From contig NZ_JAVHXC010000004.1 in NCBI RefSeq assembly GCF_032248695.1, positions 186,001 to 250,000 of the forward strand: a DNA stretch of 64,000 nt, read 5' to 3'. Of the stretch, positions 41,275 to 49,976 are shown in pieces (position 1 is the first letter of the stretch; the number at the start of each line of letters is the position of its first letter). The notes below the pieces were generated by a model. The model was not told the origin of the DNA. It searched no databases and saw only the letters and a program-made list of their open reading frames with translations. This DNA is from Dietzia sp032248695 (GTDB taxonomy: Bacteria > Actinomycetota > Actinomycetes > Mycobacteriales > Mycobacteriaceae). Made by a program: the position numbers and the translations under genes.

Positions 41275-42290
41275 TGCGCACGAGAACCTTCGGGCGCCTG
41301 GACTTCGGCGCCGAGGACGCCGACCCCCGCACCCAGATGTGGTGGGCCGTCGTGGGCGCCGTGGTGCTCGTCGCGATCGTCGCCGTGGTCGGCGGCCTCT
41401 ACCTCCGCCCGCCCGGAACCGACCGCTACGTGCTCGAGATCCCCGAGTCCGGCGGACTGGCCGCCGGGGACGACGTGCGGATCGCCGGCATCCCCGTGGG
41501 TGAGGTCGAGTCACTCCGGCTCGACGACGACCACGTGGACGTCGAGTTCACGGTCGACTCCGACCACTTCATCGGCGACCGGACCTCGGTCTCCGTCCGC
41601 ATGCTCACGCCGGTCGGCGGCCTCTACGTGGCGCTGCTCCCGGCCGGCGACGACCCCCTGACCGACCCCATCCCGCCGGAGCGGGCCCAGCTCCCGTTCC
41701 TCGTGGCGGACATGTTCGCCGAGGCCGACGCCGTGATCGCCGAACTCGACACCGCGGAGCTCCGACGTGCGCTCGACGCCACCGCCCGCTCCCTCGAGGA
41801 CTCCCCCGGCGCGATCGAGACGACGGTCACCGACATCGAGACGGTGATGAACGTGATGGCCCGCCAGAAGACACAGGTCGAGGACCTGCTCTCCCTGTCC
41901 AACGAGTACCTGGGCACCGTCAACGCCAACCAGGAGCTGGCATTGGAGATCATCCGCGGTTACGCCGTGCTGGGTCCCCAGCTGCTCGCCGCCGCCGACG
42001 ACGTCAAGACCTTCGCCGACGGGCTCGCCGGACTGTCCGGACTGTTGTTCGACTTCCTGTCCGGCCCCTACGCCGGCAAGGTCGAGCCGATCATCCCGCA
42101 CCTCAAGGAGGCGACCCGCTCGGCCGACGAACTGCGGAAATCCACCGAGCAGATGCTCGACTCGGCGGCCGACACCGTTCGCGACCTGTCCGCGGTCGCC
42201 GGGCCCGAGGGCCGCGCGCTCATCGACCAGAGCGGGCTCACCCTCGACCGCCCCGCGGTCTGCCTTCCGCAACCAGGGATGAGGTGCTGA
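41274..42290 (+). CDS. Mce family protein MceC
   Basis: This 338-residue protein has a membrane anchor at about residues 22-42 (WWAVVGAVVLVAIVAVVGGLYL), an MCE domain with SGGLAAGDDVRIAGIPVGEVESL and TPVGGLYVALLP, then long coiled-coil-like helices (for example IETTVTDIETVMNVMARQKTQVEDLLSL). It overlaps mceB and mceD. Confidence 0.92.
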   Translation: MRTRTFGRLDFGAEDADPRTQMWWAVVGAVVLVAIVAVVGGLYLRPPGTDRYVLEIPESGGLAAGDDVRIAGIPVGEVESLRLDDDHVDVEFTVDSDHFIGDRTSVSVRMLTPVGGLYVALLPAGDDPLTDPIPPERAQLPFLVADMFAEADAVIAELDTAELRRALDATARSLEDSPGAIETTVTDIETVMNVMARQKTQVEDLLSLSNEYLGTVNANQELALEIIRGYAVLGPQLLAAADDVKTFADGLAGLSGLLFDFLSGPYAGKVEPIIPHLKEATRSADELRKSTEQMLDSAADTVRDLSAVAGPEGRALIDQSGLTLDRPAVCLPQPGMRC

Positions 42291-43393
42291 CCGTGAGCAG
42301 GCTCGGAACCGGCGCGATGCGCGCGGCGCTCGCCCTCGTCGCCACCGGTGCCCTCGTGGTGACCGGCGCGGCCGTACTCGACCCCACCCGCGGCGGCACC
42401 ACCGTGTGCGCCTACTTCGACGCCAGCTACGGGCTGTTCCCCGACTCACCCGTCACCATCCGCGGGATCCCCGTGGGCAAGGTGGACACCATCGAGCCGG
42501 AAGGGCCCCGGGTCCGCGTCGAGATGCGCCTCGAGAACCGCGACCTGCCCGCCGACACGGGAGCGGTGATCACCCACGCCTCCGTCCTCACCGACCGTCG
42601 CGTCGAACTCGTGGACGCCGACCCCATGCCCGGGCCCACGCTCGACGAGGACACCTGCATCGACACCTCACGGACCCGCACTCCAGTCACCGTGTCCCAG
42701 GCCCTCGGCTCGTTCTCCGAACTCGTCCGCGAGATGACCGAGGAGGGACCGGACGGGCAGGCCCCGTTGGAGACCACCCTCCGTCGGGCGGGCAGCGAGT
42801 TCGACTCCCTCGGCCCCACCCTCAACCGCGAACTGCGCGACCTCGCCGACCTGCTGTCCGGGTCGGACGAGTTCATGCTCAACGTCGGCCTGCTCCTCGA
42901 CAACTCGGCCGAGCTCAGCACGATGGTCACCACGAACTGGGACGACGTCAAGACCACCGCCCAGACCTTCGCCCCGGGGCTGGCCGGCATCGAGCAGATG
43001 CTGGTCGTGGCCAAGATCCTCGTCGAGAAACTGTCCCTGGCGGTCGACCCGATGGACCGGCTGTTCAACGAGCACATGGGCGAGGCCCTCAGCGCGCTCG
43101 AGACCACGATCCCGACCCTGACGATGGTCCGCGCGCGGGTCGAGGAGTCGGAGGAGTTGTTCCGGGCGATCCCCGGGGTCATCCACCTGGCGGAGACAAT
43201 GGTCGGCTCCCGCCCGGGTGCCGTCACCGTGGACTACGCCCCGCCCCACGTCCGGTTGTCGGTCCCCGACGCACCCGCGGTCTGCGGTGCCCTGCACGCC
43301 GCCGGCCTCCGTGACTGCGCCGCCGACTCACCGCACACGGTGACCGCGCCCCTGCCCCAGCTGCTGTTCTCGACCATCGGGGAGGCCCCATGA
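42284..43393 (+). CDS. Mce family protein MceD
   Basis: This 369-residue protein has an N-terminal hydrophobic helix (MRAALALVATGALVVTGAAVL), an MCE domain (LFPDSPVTIRGIPVGKVDTI) and an extended helical C-terminus. Two starts are plausible, GTG at 42284 or at 42293; both have purine-rich sequence in front. It overlaps mceC by 7 bases and mceE by 4. Confidence 0.9.
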   Translation: MLTVSRLGTGAMRAALALVATGALVVTGAAVLDPTRGGTTVCAYFDASYGLFPDSPVTIRGIPVGKVDTIEPEGPRVRVEMRLENRDLPADTGAVITHASVLTDRRVELVDADPMPGPTLDEDTCIDTSRTRTPVTVSQALGSFSELVREMTEEGPDGQAPLETTLRRAGSEFDSLGPTLNRELRDLADLLSGSDEFMLNVGLLLDNSAELSTMVTTNWDDVKTTAQTFAPGLAGIEQMLVVAKILVEKLSLAVDPMDRLFNEHMGEALSALETTIPTLTMVRARVEESEELFRAIPGVIHLAETMVGSRPGAVTVDYAPPHVRLSVPDAPAVCGALHAAGLRDCAADSPHTVTAPLPQLLFSTIGEAP

Positions 43394-44415
43394 CCGCGCC
43401 ACGACGCCGGCGACTCGTCGGCCTGCTCGCGGCACCGCTCGCCGCGATCCTCGCGCTGGCCGGGTGCAGCTTCGACCCGAGCGATCACGCACTCCCGGGC
43501 AGCGGCGTCAGCGGCCCCACGTACCGGCTCGACCTGGAATTCGCCTCCCTGCTCAGCCTGCCCGCGGGCGCCGACGTCCGCAGCGGCGGGATCAGCATCG
43601 GTTCGCTGGACGGGATCACCCTCGAACCCGAGCGCGCGATCGCCCACGTCGACATCCGGGACACCGTGCGATTCCCCCGCGGCACCCGGGCCGAACTCCG
43701 GCAGTCCACACTCCTCGGCGACATCTACATCGCGCTCATGCCCGCGGAGACCGGCGAGGCGCTCGGGGACGGCGACACCATCCCGCTGAGCCACACGGAC
43801 CCCGGCCCCCAGATCGAGGCGATGCTCGACCGGATCGCCATGTTCGTCAACGGAGGCAGCCTCATGCAGCTGGAGAAGTCGATCGACCAGATCAACGAGG
43901 TGCTGCCCGAGGACCCCGCCGAGACCGCCGCACTCGCGGGCCACATCTCGGAGGACCTGGGCGACGCGGCGGCCAACCTGGACCAGATCGACCGGATCGT
44001 CACCGCGACCGACGGCCTGTCCCGTCGACTGATGGAGACCCGTGACGAGATGGAGTTCATCTTCTCCGACACCGCCCGGTACCGGCTCGAACGCGTCCCG
44101 TACTTCATGGACGCCGTACTCAACATCGTCATCGACGTCAACACCCTGGTCTCCGGCCTGGAGTGGCTCATCCCGCGGATGCCGCACATCAACCGCAACC
44201 TCGAGATCCTCGCGCCCCTGCTGCGCGAACCGTCGCCGACCGCCTACGAGATGCGGGGGAACCTCGGCGACATGACCAGGCTCGTCGAGGACAAGATCAC
44301 GCCGTTCCTCCTGGGCCCCGGGGTCGACATCCGGTCCGTCTCGGTGGTCGGTGACCCCGGGCAGCCCGCCAAGGACGGGTTGGTCCTGCTCCGCATGGTG
44401 GGGGCGATCCCGTGA
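43390..44415 (+). CDS. Mce family lipoprotein MceE
   Basis: This 341-residue protein has a basic N-terminus and a lipoprotein signal with lipobox LAGC (cleavage before Cys at about residue 27), as expected for MceE/LprK-type members. The MCE domain follows with LPAGADVRSGGISIGSLDGI. The remainder is helical. The lipobox distinguishes it from the other five Mce proteins. It overlaps mceD and mceF by 4 bases each. Confidence 0.92.
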   Translation: MTAPRRRRLVGLLAAPLAAILALAGCSFDPSDHALPGSGVSGPTYRLDLEFASLLSLPAGADVRSGGISIGSLDGITLEPERAIAHVDIRDTVRFPRGTRAELRQSTLLGDIYIALMPAETGEALGDGDTIPLSHTDPGPQIEAMLDRIAMFVNGGSLMQLEKSIDQINEVLPEDPAETAALAGHISEDLGDAAANLDQIDRIVTATDGLSRRLMETRDEMEFIFSDTARYRLERVPYFMDAVLNIVIDVNTLVSGLEWLIPRMPHINRNLEILAPLLREPSPTAYEMRGNLGDMTRLVEDKITPFLLGPGVDIRSVSVVGDPGQPAKDGLVLLRMVGAIP

Positions 44416-45362
44416 CCCGCATCCCGCTGTGGCTCTCGGCGCTCGGACTGTTCCTCGTCATGGTCGTCGGCAGTGCCTACCTGGCGCTCGGTGTCCTCCG
44501 ACTGGAACCGACCGTCGAGCGGACCCACGCGACGGTCGACCTCCGCGACGCGGGCGGCCTGCGCACCGGCTCGGACGTCGTCTACCGCGGCGTGCCGATA
44601 GGCCGGATCGAGTCGGTCGACGGCGTCCCCGGCGCGGTCCGGCTCCGGATCTCCTACGACTCCGGGTACCGCATCCCGGTGGAGTCGCGGATGCGGGTCG
44701 AGAACCTGTCGACCCTCGGCGAGCCGGTGTTCTCGCTGCTCCCCGACACGACGGAGGGCCCGTACATCCAGGACGGGGCGGTCCTCACCGAGCAGGTCGT
44801 CCTGCCGACCTCCGTCCCGGAGCTCCTGTCCTCCACCTCCGACCTGCTGGACCAGACCGATGCCGAGTCGATCCGCAGCATGGTGGAGACGTTGTCGCGG
44901 ACCGTCGACGGACTCGAGGCGACCCTGCCCGAGGCCCAGCGGGGCGCGGAGCTGCTGCTGCTCACCCTCTCCCGCCACGAGGGTTCCCTGGACCGGGTGC
45001 TGCGCGACTTCGCCACGGTGATGGGCGACGTCGACTGGGTCCGCCCCACGCTCACGGAGGCACCCCCGATGTTGGACCGGTTCGGCGACACTCTGGGGGT
45101 GTCCTACGAGTATCTCTTCGAGGGGTCCGCTGTCCTCAAGGGCGACGAGATCCTCGGCTCGTGGCGCGACGAGCAGGAACAGCTCTACCGGGTTCTGGGC
45201 ACGCTCGCGCCCGAGGTGGGGGCGATCGGCGACGCGCTCCGGCCCGTCACAGGTGCGGTGGGTCCGACGGTCGCGAACCTCGACATCGCCACCCTGCTCG
45301 AGAACGCGATCGCGACCGCGCCGGACGACGCCGTGCGCTTCACCGTGACCATGCCCCGCTGA
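44412..45362 (+). CDS. Mce family protein MceF
   Basis: This 316-residue protein is the last of the six. It has one N-terminal membrane helix (PLWLSALGLFLVMVVGSAYLALG), an MCE domain with RDAGGLRTGSDVVYRGVPIGRIESV and a helical C-terminus. It starts with GTG at 44412 overlapping the mceE stop and is followed 76 bases later by the Mce-associated gene. Confidence 0.92.
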   Translation: MTRIPLWLSALGLFLVMVVGSAYLALGVLRLEPTVERTHATVDLRDAGGLRTGSDVVYRGVPIGRIESVDGVPGAVRLRISYDSGYRIPVESRMRVENLSTLGEPVFSLLPDTTEGPYIQDGAVLTEQVVLPTSVPELLSSTSDLLDQTDAESIRSMVETLSRTVDGLEATLPEAQRGAELLLLTLSRHEGSLDRVLRDFATVMGDVDWVRPTLTEAPPMLDRFGDTLGVSYEYLFEGSAVLKGDEILGSWRDEQEQLYRVLGTLAPEVGAIGDALRPVTGAVGPTVANLDIATLLENAIATAPDDAVRFTVTMPR

Positions 45363-45438
45363 CCCGGTCGCGGACGCCGCGTCCGCACACCGCCAGCCCA
45401 GCCCGCCGTCCTGACGATCCGTCCAGAGGAGCCGCACC

Positions 45439-46125
45439 ATGGCCGACACCGAGCCCACGACCGGACCCGCCACCGCCGAACGGGCTGACACCGAGCAGCC
45501 CGCCCCCGACGTGGGCGCCGCGCGGCGGACGACGCCGTGGTGGCGGTCGGTCCGGGTCCTCTCCGTGGTGGCCTTCGTGGCGCTCGTCGCCGCCGCCGTC
45601 TTCGCCACCCTGTGGGCCACCGACGACTCGGGCGACCAGCTCGCGCAGCTACAGGGTCGGCTCGACACCGAGGCCGCGGCCGAGGAGGTTGCCTCCGAGT
45701 ACGCGATGGCGGTGTCCGCGGTCGATCACGAGGACCTCGACGGGTGGCGTGACGCCCTCACCGCGGGTGTGAGCGATCAACTGGCCCCCAAGCTCGAGGC
45801 GGCCGTCGACGTCGTGGGCCCGTGGCTCACGCGGATGGAGTACACCTCCACCGCACGCCTGCTCGCCGCGGAGGTGTCGGAGAACGACGGCGACACGTTC
45901 GTCGTCCAGGTCTTCGTGGACATGACGTCGCGGAGCAAGCAGACCCGGGAGGGCGTGGCGGCCACGGCCACGTACACCGTGACGATGGACCGCGCCTCGG
46001 ACTGGACCATCACCGACGTAGGAGGCGTGGGTGCGGGCCTCCCCGGCGCGGATGACACGGCCGCGGGTGACGCGGACGGCGATCCCGCGCCCGGGGCGGA
46101 GGCACCGCGGCCGGGAGGCCGGTGA
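45439..46125 (+). CDS. Mce-associated membrane protein
   Basis: This 228-residue protein has an approximately 35-residue cytosolic acidic head, one membrane helix (VLSVVAFVALVAAAVFATLWA), an extracytoplasmic domain of the Mam/Mas type with a coiled-coil-like start, and a Gly/Asp/Pro-rich tail. Proteins of this type stabilise Mce complexes in mycobacteria. A GAGGAG ribosome binding site precedes the ATG. It closes the mce operon. Confidence 0.85.
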   Translation: MADTEPTTGPATAERADTEQPAPDVGAARRTTPWWRSVRVLSVVAFVALVAAAVFATLWATDDSGDQLAQLQGRLDTEAAAEEVASEYAMAVSAVDHEDLDGWRDALTAGVSDQLAPKLEAAVDVVGPWLTRMEYTSTARLLAAEVSENDGDTFVVQVFVDMTSRSKQTREGVAATATYTVTMDRASDWTITDVGGVGAGLPGADDTAAGDADGDPAPGAEAPRPGGR

Positions 46126-46205
46126 AACCCCACCCCGGCCCGGCTGCGCCCGACGGCACGGAGATCCCGGGGGCACCCCCCGCTTCAAAACGGCCCGGAA
46201 CTTTG

Positions 46206-46211
46206 TAAGAT
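46206..46211 (+). promoter_or_regulatory. predicted -10 box (TAAGAT) for the lipoprotein hydrolase
   Basis: TAAGAT lies in a short AT-rich window after the mce operon, with TTTGT just before it. It would give an approximately 100-base leader containing a tatttactcctgaggaa segment before the GTG at 46317. Confidence 0.4.
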
Positions 46212-46316
46212 AGGTTTCACTCTCCGACTACCCGGCCACAAACGTGCACCTAGCTGACGTGTCCACGAGGAGAAAAAGGATTTGTAGCCTTATTTACTCC
46301 TGAGGAAGTGGTCACG

Positions 46317-47282
46317 GTGCAGAGAAGAACCCCCGGCAGATCCAGACGCACGGCCGCCCTCGGCGCAGCCCTGACTCTCGGGGCGCTGGGCCTGGCCGGC
46401 TGCATGACGACGACCGCGGCGCCCGCGGTGGAACCGACGTTCGCCGGACCGGTGCGCCTGGACGAGGTGATGGTCCAGCGGTTCGAGTACCCCACGCGTT
46501 ACCCCTCGCCGGACCCCGACCAGAACTGGGCCGACCTCTACCTCCCGGCGGGCGACCAGAAGGTGGATTCCATCCCCCTGGCCGTGCTCATCCACGGCGG
46601 TTCCTGGCAGAAGGAGATCGGCGCGGGCTCGTTCGACCACCTCGCGCGCGAACTGGCCAGTCGCGGGATGGCGGTCTACAACATCGAGTACCGCCGTGTC
46701 GGTTCGGGCGGCGGGTGGCCCATCACCTTCCGCGACGTGGCCGATGCTCTCGACCACGTGAGCGAGGTCGACAAGAAGTTCCCCCAGATCACCACCGATG
46801 ACGAGGTGGTGGTGGGGCACAGCGCCGGCGCTCAGCTCGCGGTCTGGGCCGGCACCCGGCACCTGCTCGAGGACGGCGAGGTCGGGGCCAGCCCGCGATT
46901 CCGCCCCACCCGGGTCATCTCCATCGCGGGACCGCTGGACATGGTGTACGCCGCCACCCACGGTGACGACAGGATCGTCACGGCCCTCGGCGGCACGCCC
47001 GACGAGGTGCCGAGTCGGTACACGTCGGTCGACCCCATCCAGAACATCGACACGGGCACCCCGGTCATCGCCCTCCACGGACGGCAGGACGTGACCGTGG
47101 CGCCGGAGAACTCGCTCCGCTACGTGGACGAGGTCACCCGCCGAGGCGGGCGGGCCAAGGCCGTCATGTTCGAGGACGAGGACCACACCTCGATCGTGTC
47201 CGGCAAGTCCCGCTCGTACACGCGCGTGCTGGAGATCATCCGTTACGTCTCGGCCTCGGACCTGCGCGAGACCACCGCCTGA
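46317..47282 (+). CDS. exported lipoprotein alpha/beta hydrolase (esterase/lipase-like)
   Basis: This 321-residue protein has a lipoprotein signal with lipobox LAGC and an alpha/beta-hydrolase domain: oxyanion motif LIHGGSWQKEIG, nucleophile elbow VGHSAGAQ, then an Asp region (LHGRQDVTVAPE) and the catalytic His (DEDHTSIVSG). It is BD-FAE/carboxylesterase-like. The GTG at 46317 is preferred because GAGGA lies 10 bases upstream; the GTG at 46308 is too close to it. Its place after the mce operon suggests a lipid-processing role, but the substrate is unknown. Confidence 0.85.
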   Translation: MQRRTPGRSRRTAALGAALTLGALGLAGCMTTTAAPAVEPTFAGPVRLDEVMVQRFEYPTRYPSPDPDQNWADLYLPAGDQKVDSIPLAVLIHGGSWQKEIGAGSFDHLARELASRGMAVYNIEYRRVGSGGGWPITFRDVADALDHVSEVDKKFPQITTDDEVVVGHSAGAQLAVWAGTRHLLEDGEVGASPRFRPTRVISIAGPLDMVYAATHGDDRIVTALGGTPDEVPSRYTSVDPIQNIDTGTPVIALHGRQDVTVAPENSLRYVDEVTRRGGRAKAVMFEDEDHTSIVSGKSRSYTRVLEIIRYVSASDLRETTA

Positions 47283-47309
47283 GCCCACCGCGGTGGGCCG
47301 CCGCCTCTG

Positions 47310-47395
47310 CGGAAGTGGAGGGATTTGAACCCCCGGTGCTGTTCAGGCACGCTCGCTTTCAAGGCGAGTGCATTCGGCCGCTCTGCCACACTTCC
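47310..47395 (-). tRNA. tRNA-Ser (anticodon UGA)
   Basis: 86 bases on the minus strand: acceptor GGAAGTG / CACTTCC, discriminator G, anticodon stem CTCGC/GCGAG with loop CT-TGA-AA, long variable arm and T-loop TTCAAAT. CCA is not encoded. Confidence 0.96.
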
Positions 47396-47498
47396 CCGCC
47401 GTGAGCCGCGACACGCGCGGCCGCGTGGTTCCACGTGGAACCACGCTGTACGGCGTGGCCCATGCTAGTTCACCCGACCCGCCCGCACGCAGTCCGGC

Positions 47499-47504
47499 TA
47501 CGGT
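47499..47504 (+). promoter_or_regulatory. -10 box (TACGGT) for the quinone oxidoreductase gene
   Basis: TACGGT ends 7 bases before the ATG at 47512, a leaderless arrangement. Confidence 0.5.
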
Positions 47505-47511
47505 CGAGGGC

Positions 47512-48552
47512 ATGAAGGCCATCGCGTACGAGAACGGTCCCGACTCCCTGCACCTGACCGAGGTCCCCGACCCGGTCCCCGCCGAGGGCGAGGTGCTCAT
47601 CGACGTGGCGGCCTCGGCCGTCAACCGGGCCGACCTGCTGCAGACCAAGGGCCACTATCCTCCCCCGCCGGGCGCCTCGGAGATCCTGGGACTCGAGTGC
47701 TCGGGCCGGATCTCGGCGGTCGGTGAGGGCGTGGAGGGCCTCGCCGTGGGCGACGAGGTGTGCGCGCTGCTCGCCGGCGGCGGGTACGCCGAGAAGGTCG
47801 CGGTGCCCGCGGGCCAGGTCATGCCCGTTCCGGCGGGGGTCTCGCTGCACGAGGCGGCGTCCCTTCCCGAGGTGGCGTGCACGGTGTGGTCGAACCTCGC
47901 CATGACGGGCGGCCTCGGCCGCGGGCTCCTCGCCGCGGACGCCCACTGGGGCGAGGTGGAGCTGGGGGCGCCGCGGGTGCTCATCCACGGGGGCGCGGGG
48001 GGCATCGGGTCCCACGCGATCCAGGTCTGCCGCGCCCTGGGCGCCCGGGTGGCCACGACGGCCGGTGGCCCGGAGAAGGTGCGGATGTGTCGGGAGCTGG
48101 GCGCCGACCTGGTGATCGACTACCGGGAGGAGGACTTCGTCGACCGGGTGAGGGAATGGACCGACGACGACGAGCGGGGCCGTGGCGTCGATCTGGTCCT
48201 GGACGTGATGGGCGCGAAGTACCTCGAGCGGAACATCTCCTCCCTGGCGCCGGACGGTCGCGTGATCGTCATCGGACTCCAGGGCGGGGTGAAGGGGGAG
48301 CTCAACCTGGGCGCGTTGCTGCCCAGGAGGGCCGGCGTCCTCGCCACGAACCTCCGGGCGCGTCCCGTGGACGGCCCGGGCGGGAAGTCCGGCATCTGCC
48401 GCGAGGTCGTGGACCAGGTGTGGCCGATGGTCGCCGCCGGCGATGTCACCACGCGCGTCTCGCGGGAGATCCCGATGGCCCGCGCCGCCGAGGCCCTGGC
48501 GTTGCTGGAGTCCGGGGAGTCCCACGGCAAGATCCTGTTGACCCTGGACTGA
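47512..48552 (+). CDS. NAD(P)H-quinone oxidoreductase, zinc-independent MDR family (PIG3-like)
   Basis: This 346-residue medium-chain dehydrogenase/reductase has no zinc ligands. It has the N-terminal MKAIAYENGPDSLHLTEVP pattern, the quinone-reductase signature SAVNRADLLQTKGHYPPPPGAS, and the Rossmann motif HGGAGGIGSHAIQ for NADPH. It resembles the human PIG3/TP53I3 type, which reduces quinones by one electron. The ATG at 47512 sits 7 bases after a TACGGT box. It is followed by the TPP riboswitch 19 bases after the stop. Confidence 0.9.
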   Translation: MKAIAYENGPDSLHLTEVPDPVPAEGEVLIDVAASAVNRADLLQTKGHYPPPPGASEILGLECSGRISAVGEGVEGLAVGDEVCALLAGGGYAEKVAVPAGQVMPVPAGVSLHEAASLPEVACTVWSNLAMTGGLGRGLLAADAHWGEVELGAPRVLIHGGAGGIGSHAIQVCRALGARVATTAGGPEKVRMCRELGADLVIDYREEDFVDRVREWTDDDERGRGVDLVLDVMGAKYLERNISSLAPDGRVIVIGLQGGVKGELNLGALLPRRAGVLATNLRARPVDGPGGKSGICREVVDQVWPMVAAGDVTTRVSREIPMARAAEALALLESGESHGKILLTLD

Positions 48553-48570
48553 ACGCCACCCTCTAAGGTC

Positions 48571-48662
48571 GAGGACACGACACGGGGTGCCGCCCAGAAG
48601 GGGGCGGCTGAGATGAGACCCGTTGAACCTGCTCCGGGTAGTTCCGGCGAAGGGATGTCCTC
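48571..48662 (+). promoter_or_regulatory. TPP riboswitch (THI element)
   Basis: All conserved THI blocks are present: acggggtgcc, ggctgagatgagaccc, gaacctgctccgggtagttccggcgaaggga. The P1 helix can extend through a perfect 7-bp pair of gaggaca (48571-48577) with tgtcctc (48656-48662). Its 3' strand directly abuts the ATG at 48663, and the ribosome binding purines (gaaggga, 48649-48655) lie inside the closing region. Ligand binding should therefore block translation initiation. Confidence 0.92.
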
Positions 48663-49940
48663 ATGCTGCATTTCAATGCGTTCCTCTTCGGCTGCGGCCA
48701 CCATTCCGCCGCGTGGCGCCGCCCCGGCTCCCCTGTGGAGCGCCTCGGCGACATCGCGTACTGGGAGGAGCTCGCGCGGACGGCGGAGCGGGGCTGCCTC
48801 GACGCGGTGTTCTTCGCCGACGGCCACTCGGTGGGTGACCCGGCCAGCGGCTCGTGGTGGTTCCTGGAGCCGCTGACCGCCCTGTCGGCGATGGCCCGGG
48901 CCACGGAACACGTCGGTCTGGTGAGCACGGTGTCCACGACGTTCTTCACCCCGTTCCACGCCGCGCGCATGCTCGCTTCCCTGGACCACATCAGCGGCGG
49001 GCGGGTCGGTTGGAACGTGGTGACCTCGATGTTCGACGCCGAGGCCCGCAATCACGGGATGGAGGCACTGCCCGGGCACACCGAGCGGTACGAGCGGGCC
49101 GAGGAGTTCGTCGAGGCCGCGCTGGCCTTGTGGGACTCGTGGGATGCCGACGCGCTGCTCCTGGACCGGGCCGGACTGTGGGCCGACCCGGCGAAGGTCC
49201 GGCCGGTGCACCACCGCGGCGAGCACTTCCTGGTGGACGGGCCGCTCACCGTGCCCCGCTCGCCGCAGGGCCGGCCGGTGCTGTTCCAGGCGGGCTCGTC
49301 CGGGCCGGGCCGGGACCTGGCGGCCCGGTACGCCGAGGGGATCTACGCCGTGGCGTACGACGACGAGGCGGCGTCGGCGTACGGCTCGGATGTGAGGCGT
49401 CGTGCCCGGGCCGCGGGCCGCGCCGGGGATGGCCTGGTCATCATGCCGGGGCTCGTCACGTACGTGGGCTCGACCGAGGCCGAGGCCAGACGCAAGAAAG
49501 CCGACCTCGACGCTCTGCTGCCCGTGGAGGAGTCACTCGCGCAGCTGTCCATGTTCACCGGCCAGGACTGCTCGGGGTGGGAGCTCGACGCCCCCGTCCC
49601 GGCCCTCCCGCCGCTGTCGGAGTTCACGGGGCCGCAGGGGCGCTACGAGACGATCCTGCGGATCGTCCGCAAGGACTCCCCCACGGTGCGCGAGCTGCTG
49701 GGCACCCTCGCCGCGGGCGGCGGTCACTGCACGATGATCGGCACCCCGGAGTCGATCGCCGACGAGATCGAACGCTGGTACCGGGTGGGCGCGGCGGACG
49801 GGTTCAACCTCATGCCGCCCGGCTACCCGGACGGGCTCGAGGAGTTCGTGGACCACGTGATCCCGGTCCTGCAGCGCCGCGGACTGTTCCGCACGAGCTA
49901 CGACGGGGCGTCGACTCTCCGGGAGCTGCTCGCCCGGTAG
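48663..49940 (+). CDS. LLM class flavin-dependent monooxygenase (NtaA/SnaA/DszA type), TPP-riboswitch controlled
   Basis: This 425-residue enzyme of the bacterial luciferase-like superfamily belongs to the NtaA/SnaA/DszA group of FMNH2-dependent monooxygenases. Family stretches are FLFGCGHHSAAWRRPGS, LDAVFFADGHSV, EPLTALSAMARATEHVGLVSTVST, SLDHISGGRVGWNVVTSMFDAEARNHG, PVLFQAGSSGPGRDLAARYAE and the C-terminal GFNLMPPGYPDGLEEFVDHVIPVLQRRGLFR. The substrate is unknown. The direct TPP riboswitch in the leader suggests a role in thiamine-related salvage or thiazole/pyrimidine oxidation, which would be a new assignment for this family. No flavin reductase is adjacent. Confidence 0.9.
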   Translation: MLHFNAFLFGCGHHSAAWRRPGSPVERLGDIAYWEELARTAERGCLDAVFFADGHSVGDPASGSWWFLEPLTALSAMARATEHVGLVSTVSTTFFTPFHAARMLASLDHISGGRVGWNVVTSMFDAEARNHGMEALPGHTERYERAEEFVEAALALWDSWDADALLLDRAGLWADPAKVRPVHHRGEHFLVDGPLTVPRSPQGRPVLFQAGSSGPGRDLAARYAEGIYAVAYDDEAASAYGSDVRRRARAAGRAGDGLVIMPGLVTYVGSTEAEARRKKADLDALLPVEESLAQLSMFTGQDCSGWELDAPVPALPPLSEFTGPQGRYETILRIVRKDSPTVRELLGTLAAGGGHCTMIGTPESIADEIERWYRVGAADGFNLMPPGYPDGLEEFVDHVIPVLQRRGLFRTSYDGASTLRELLAR

Positions 49941-49976
49941 GCCGCCTCGGCGGGGGCCGCCGCCGTCGTCACGGCG

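Noticed and set aside
48613..48876. ORF starting inside the TPP riboswitch
   Set aside because: It lies in the conserved riboswitch and in the antisense-free shadow of the monooxygenase frame. The coding signal belongs to the frame starting at 48663.
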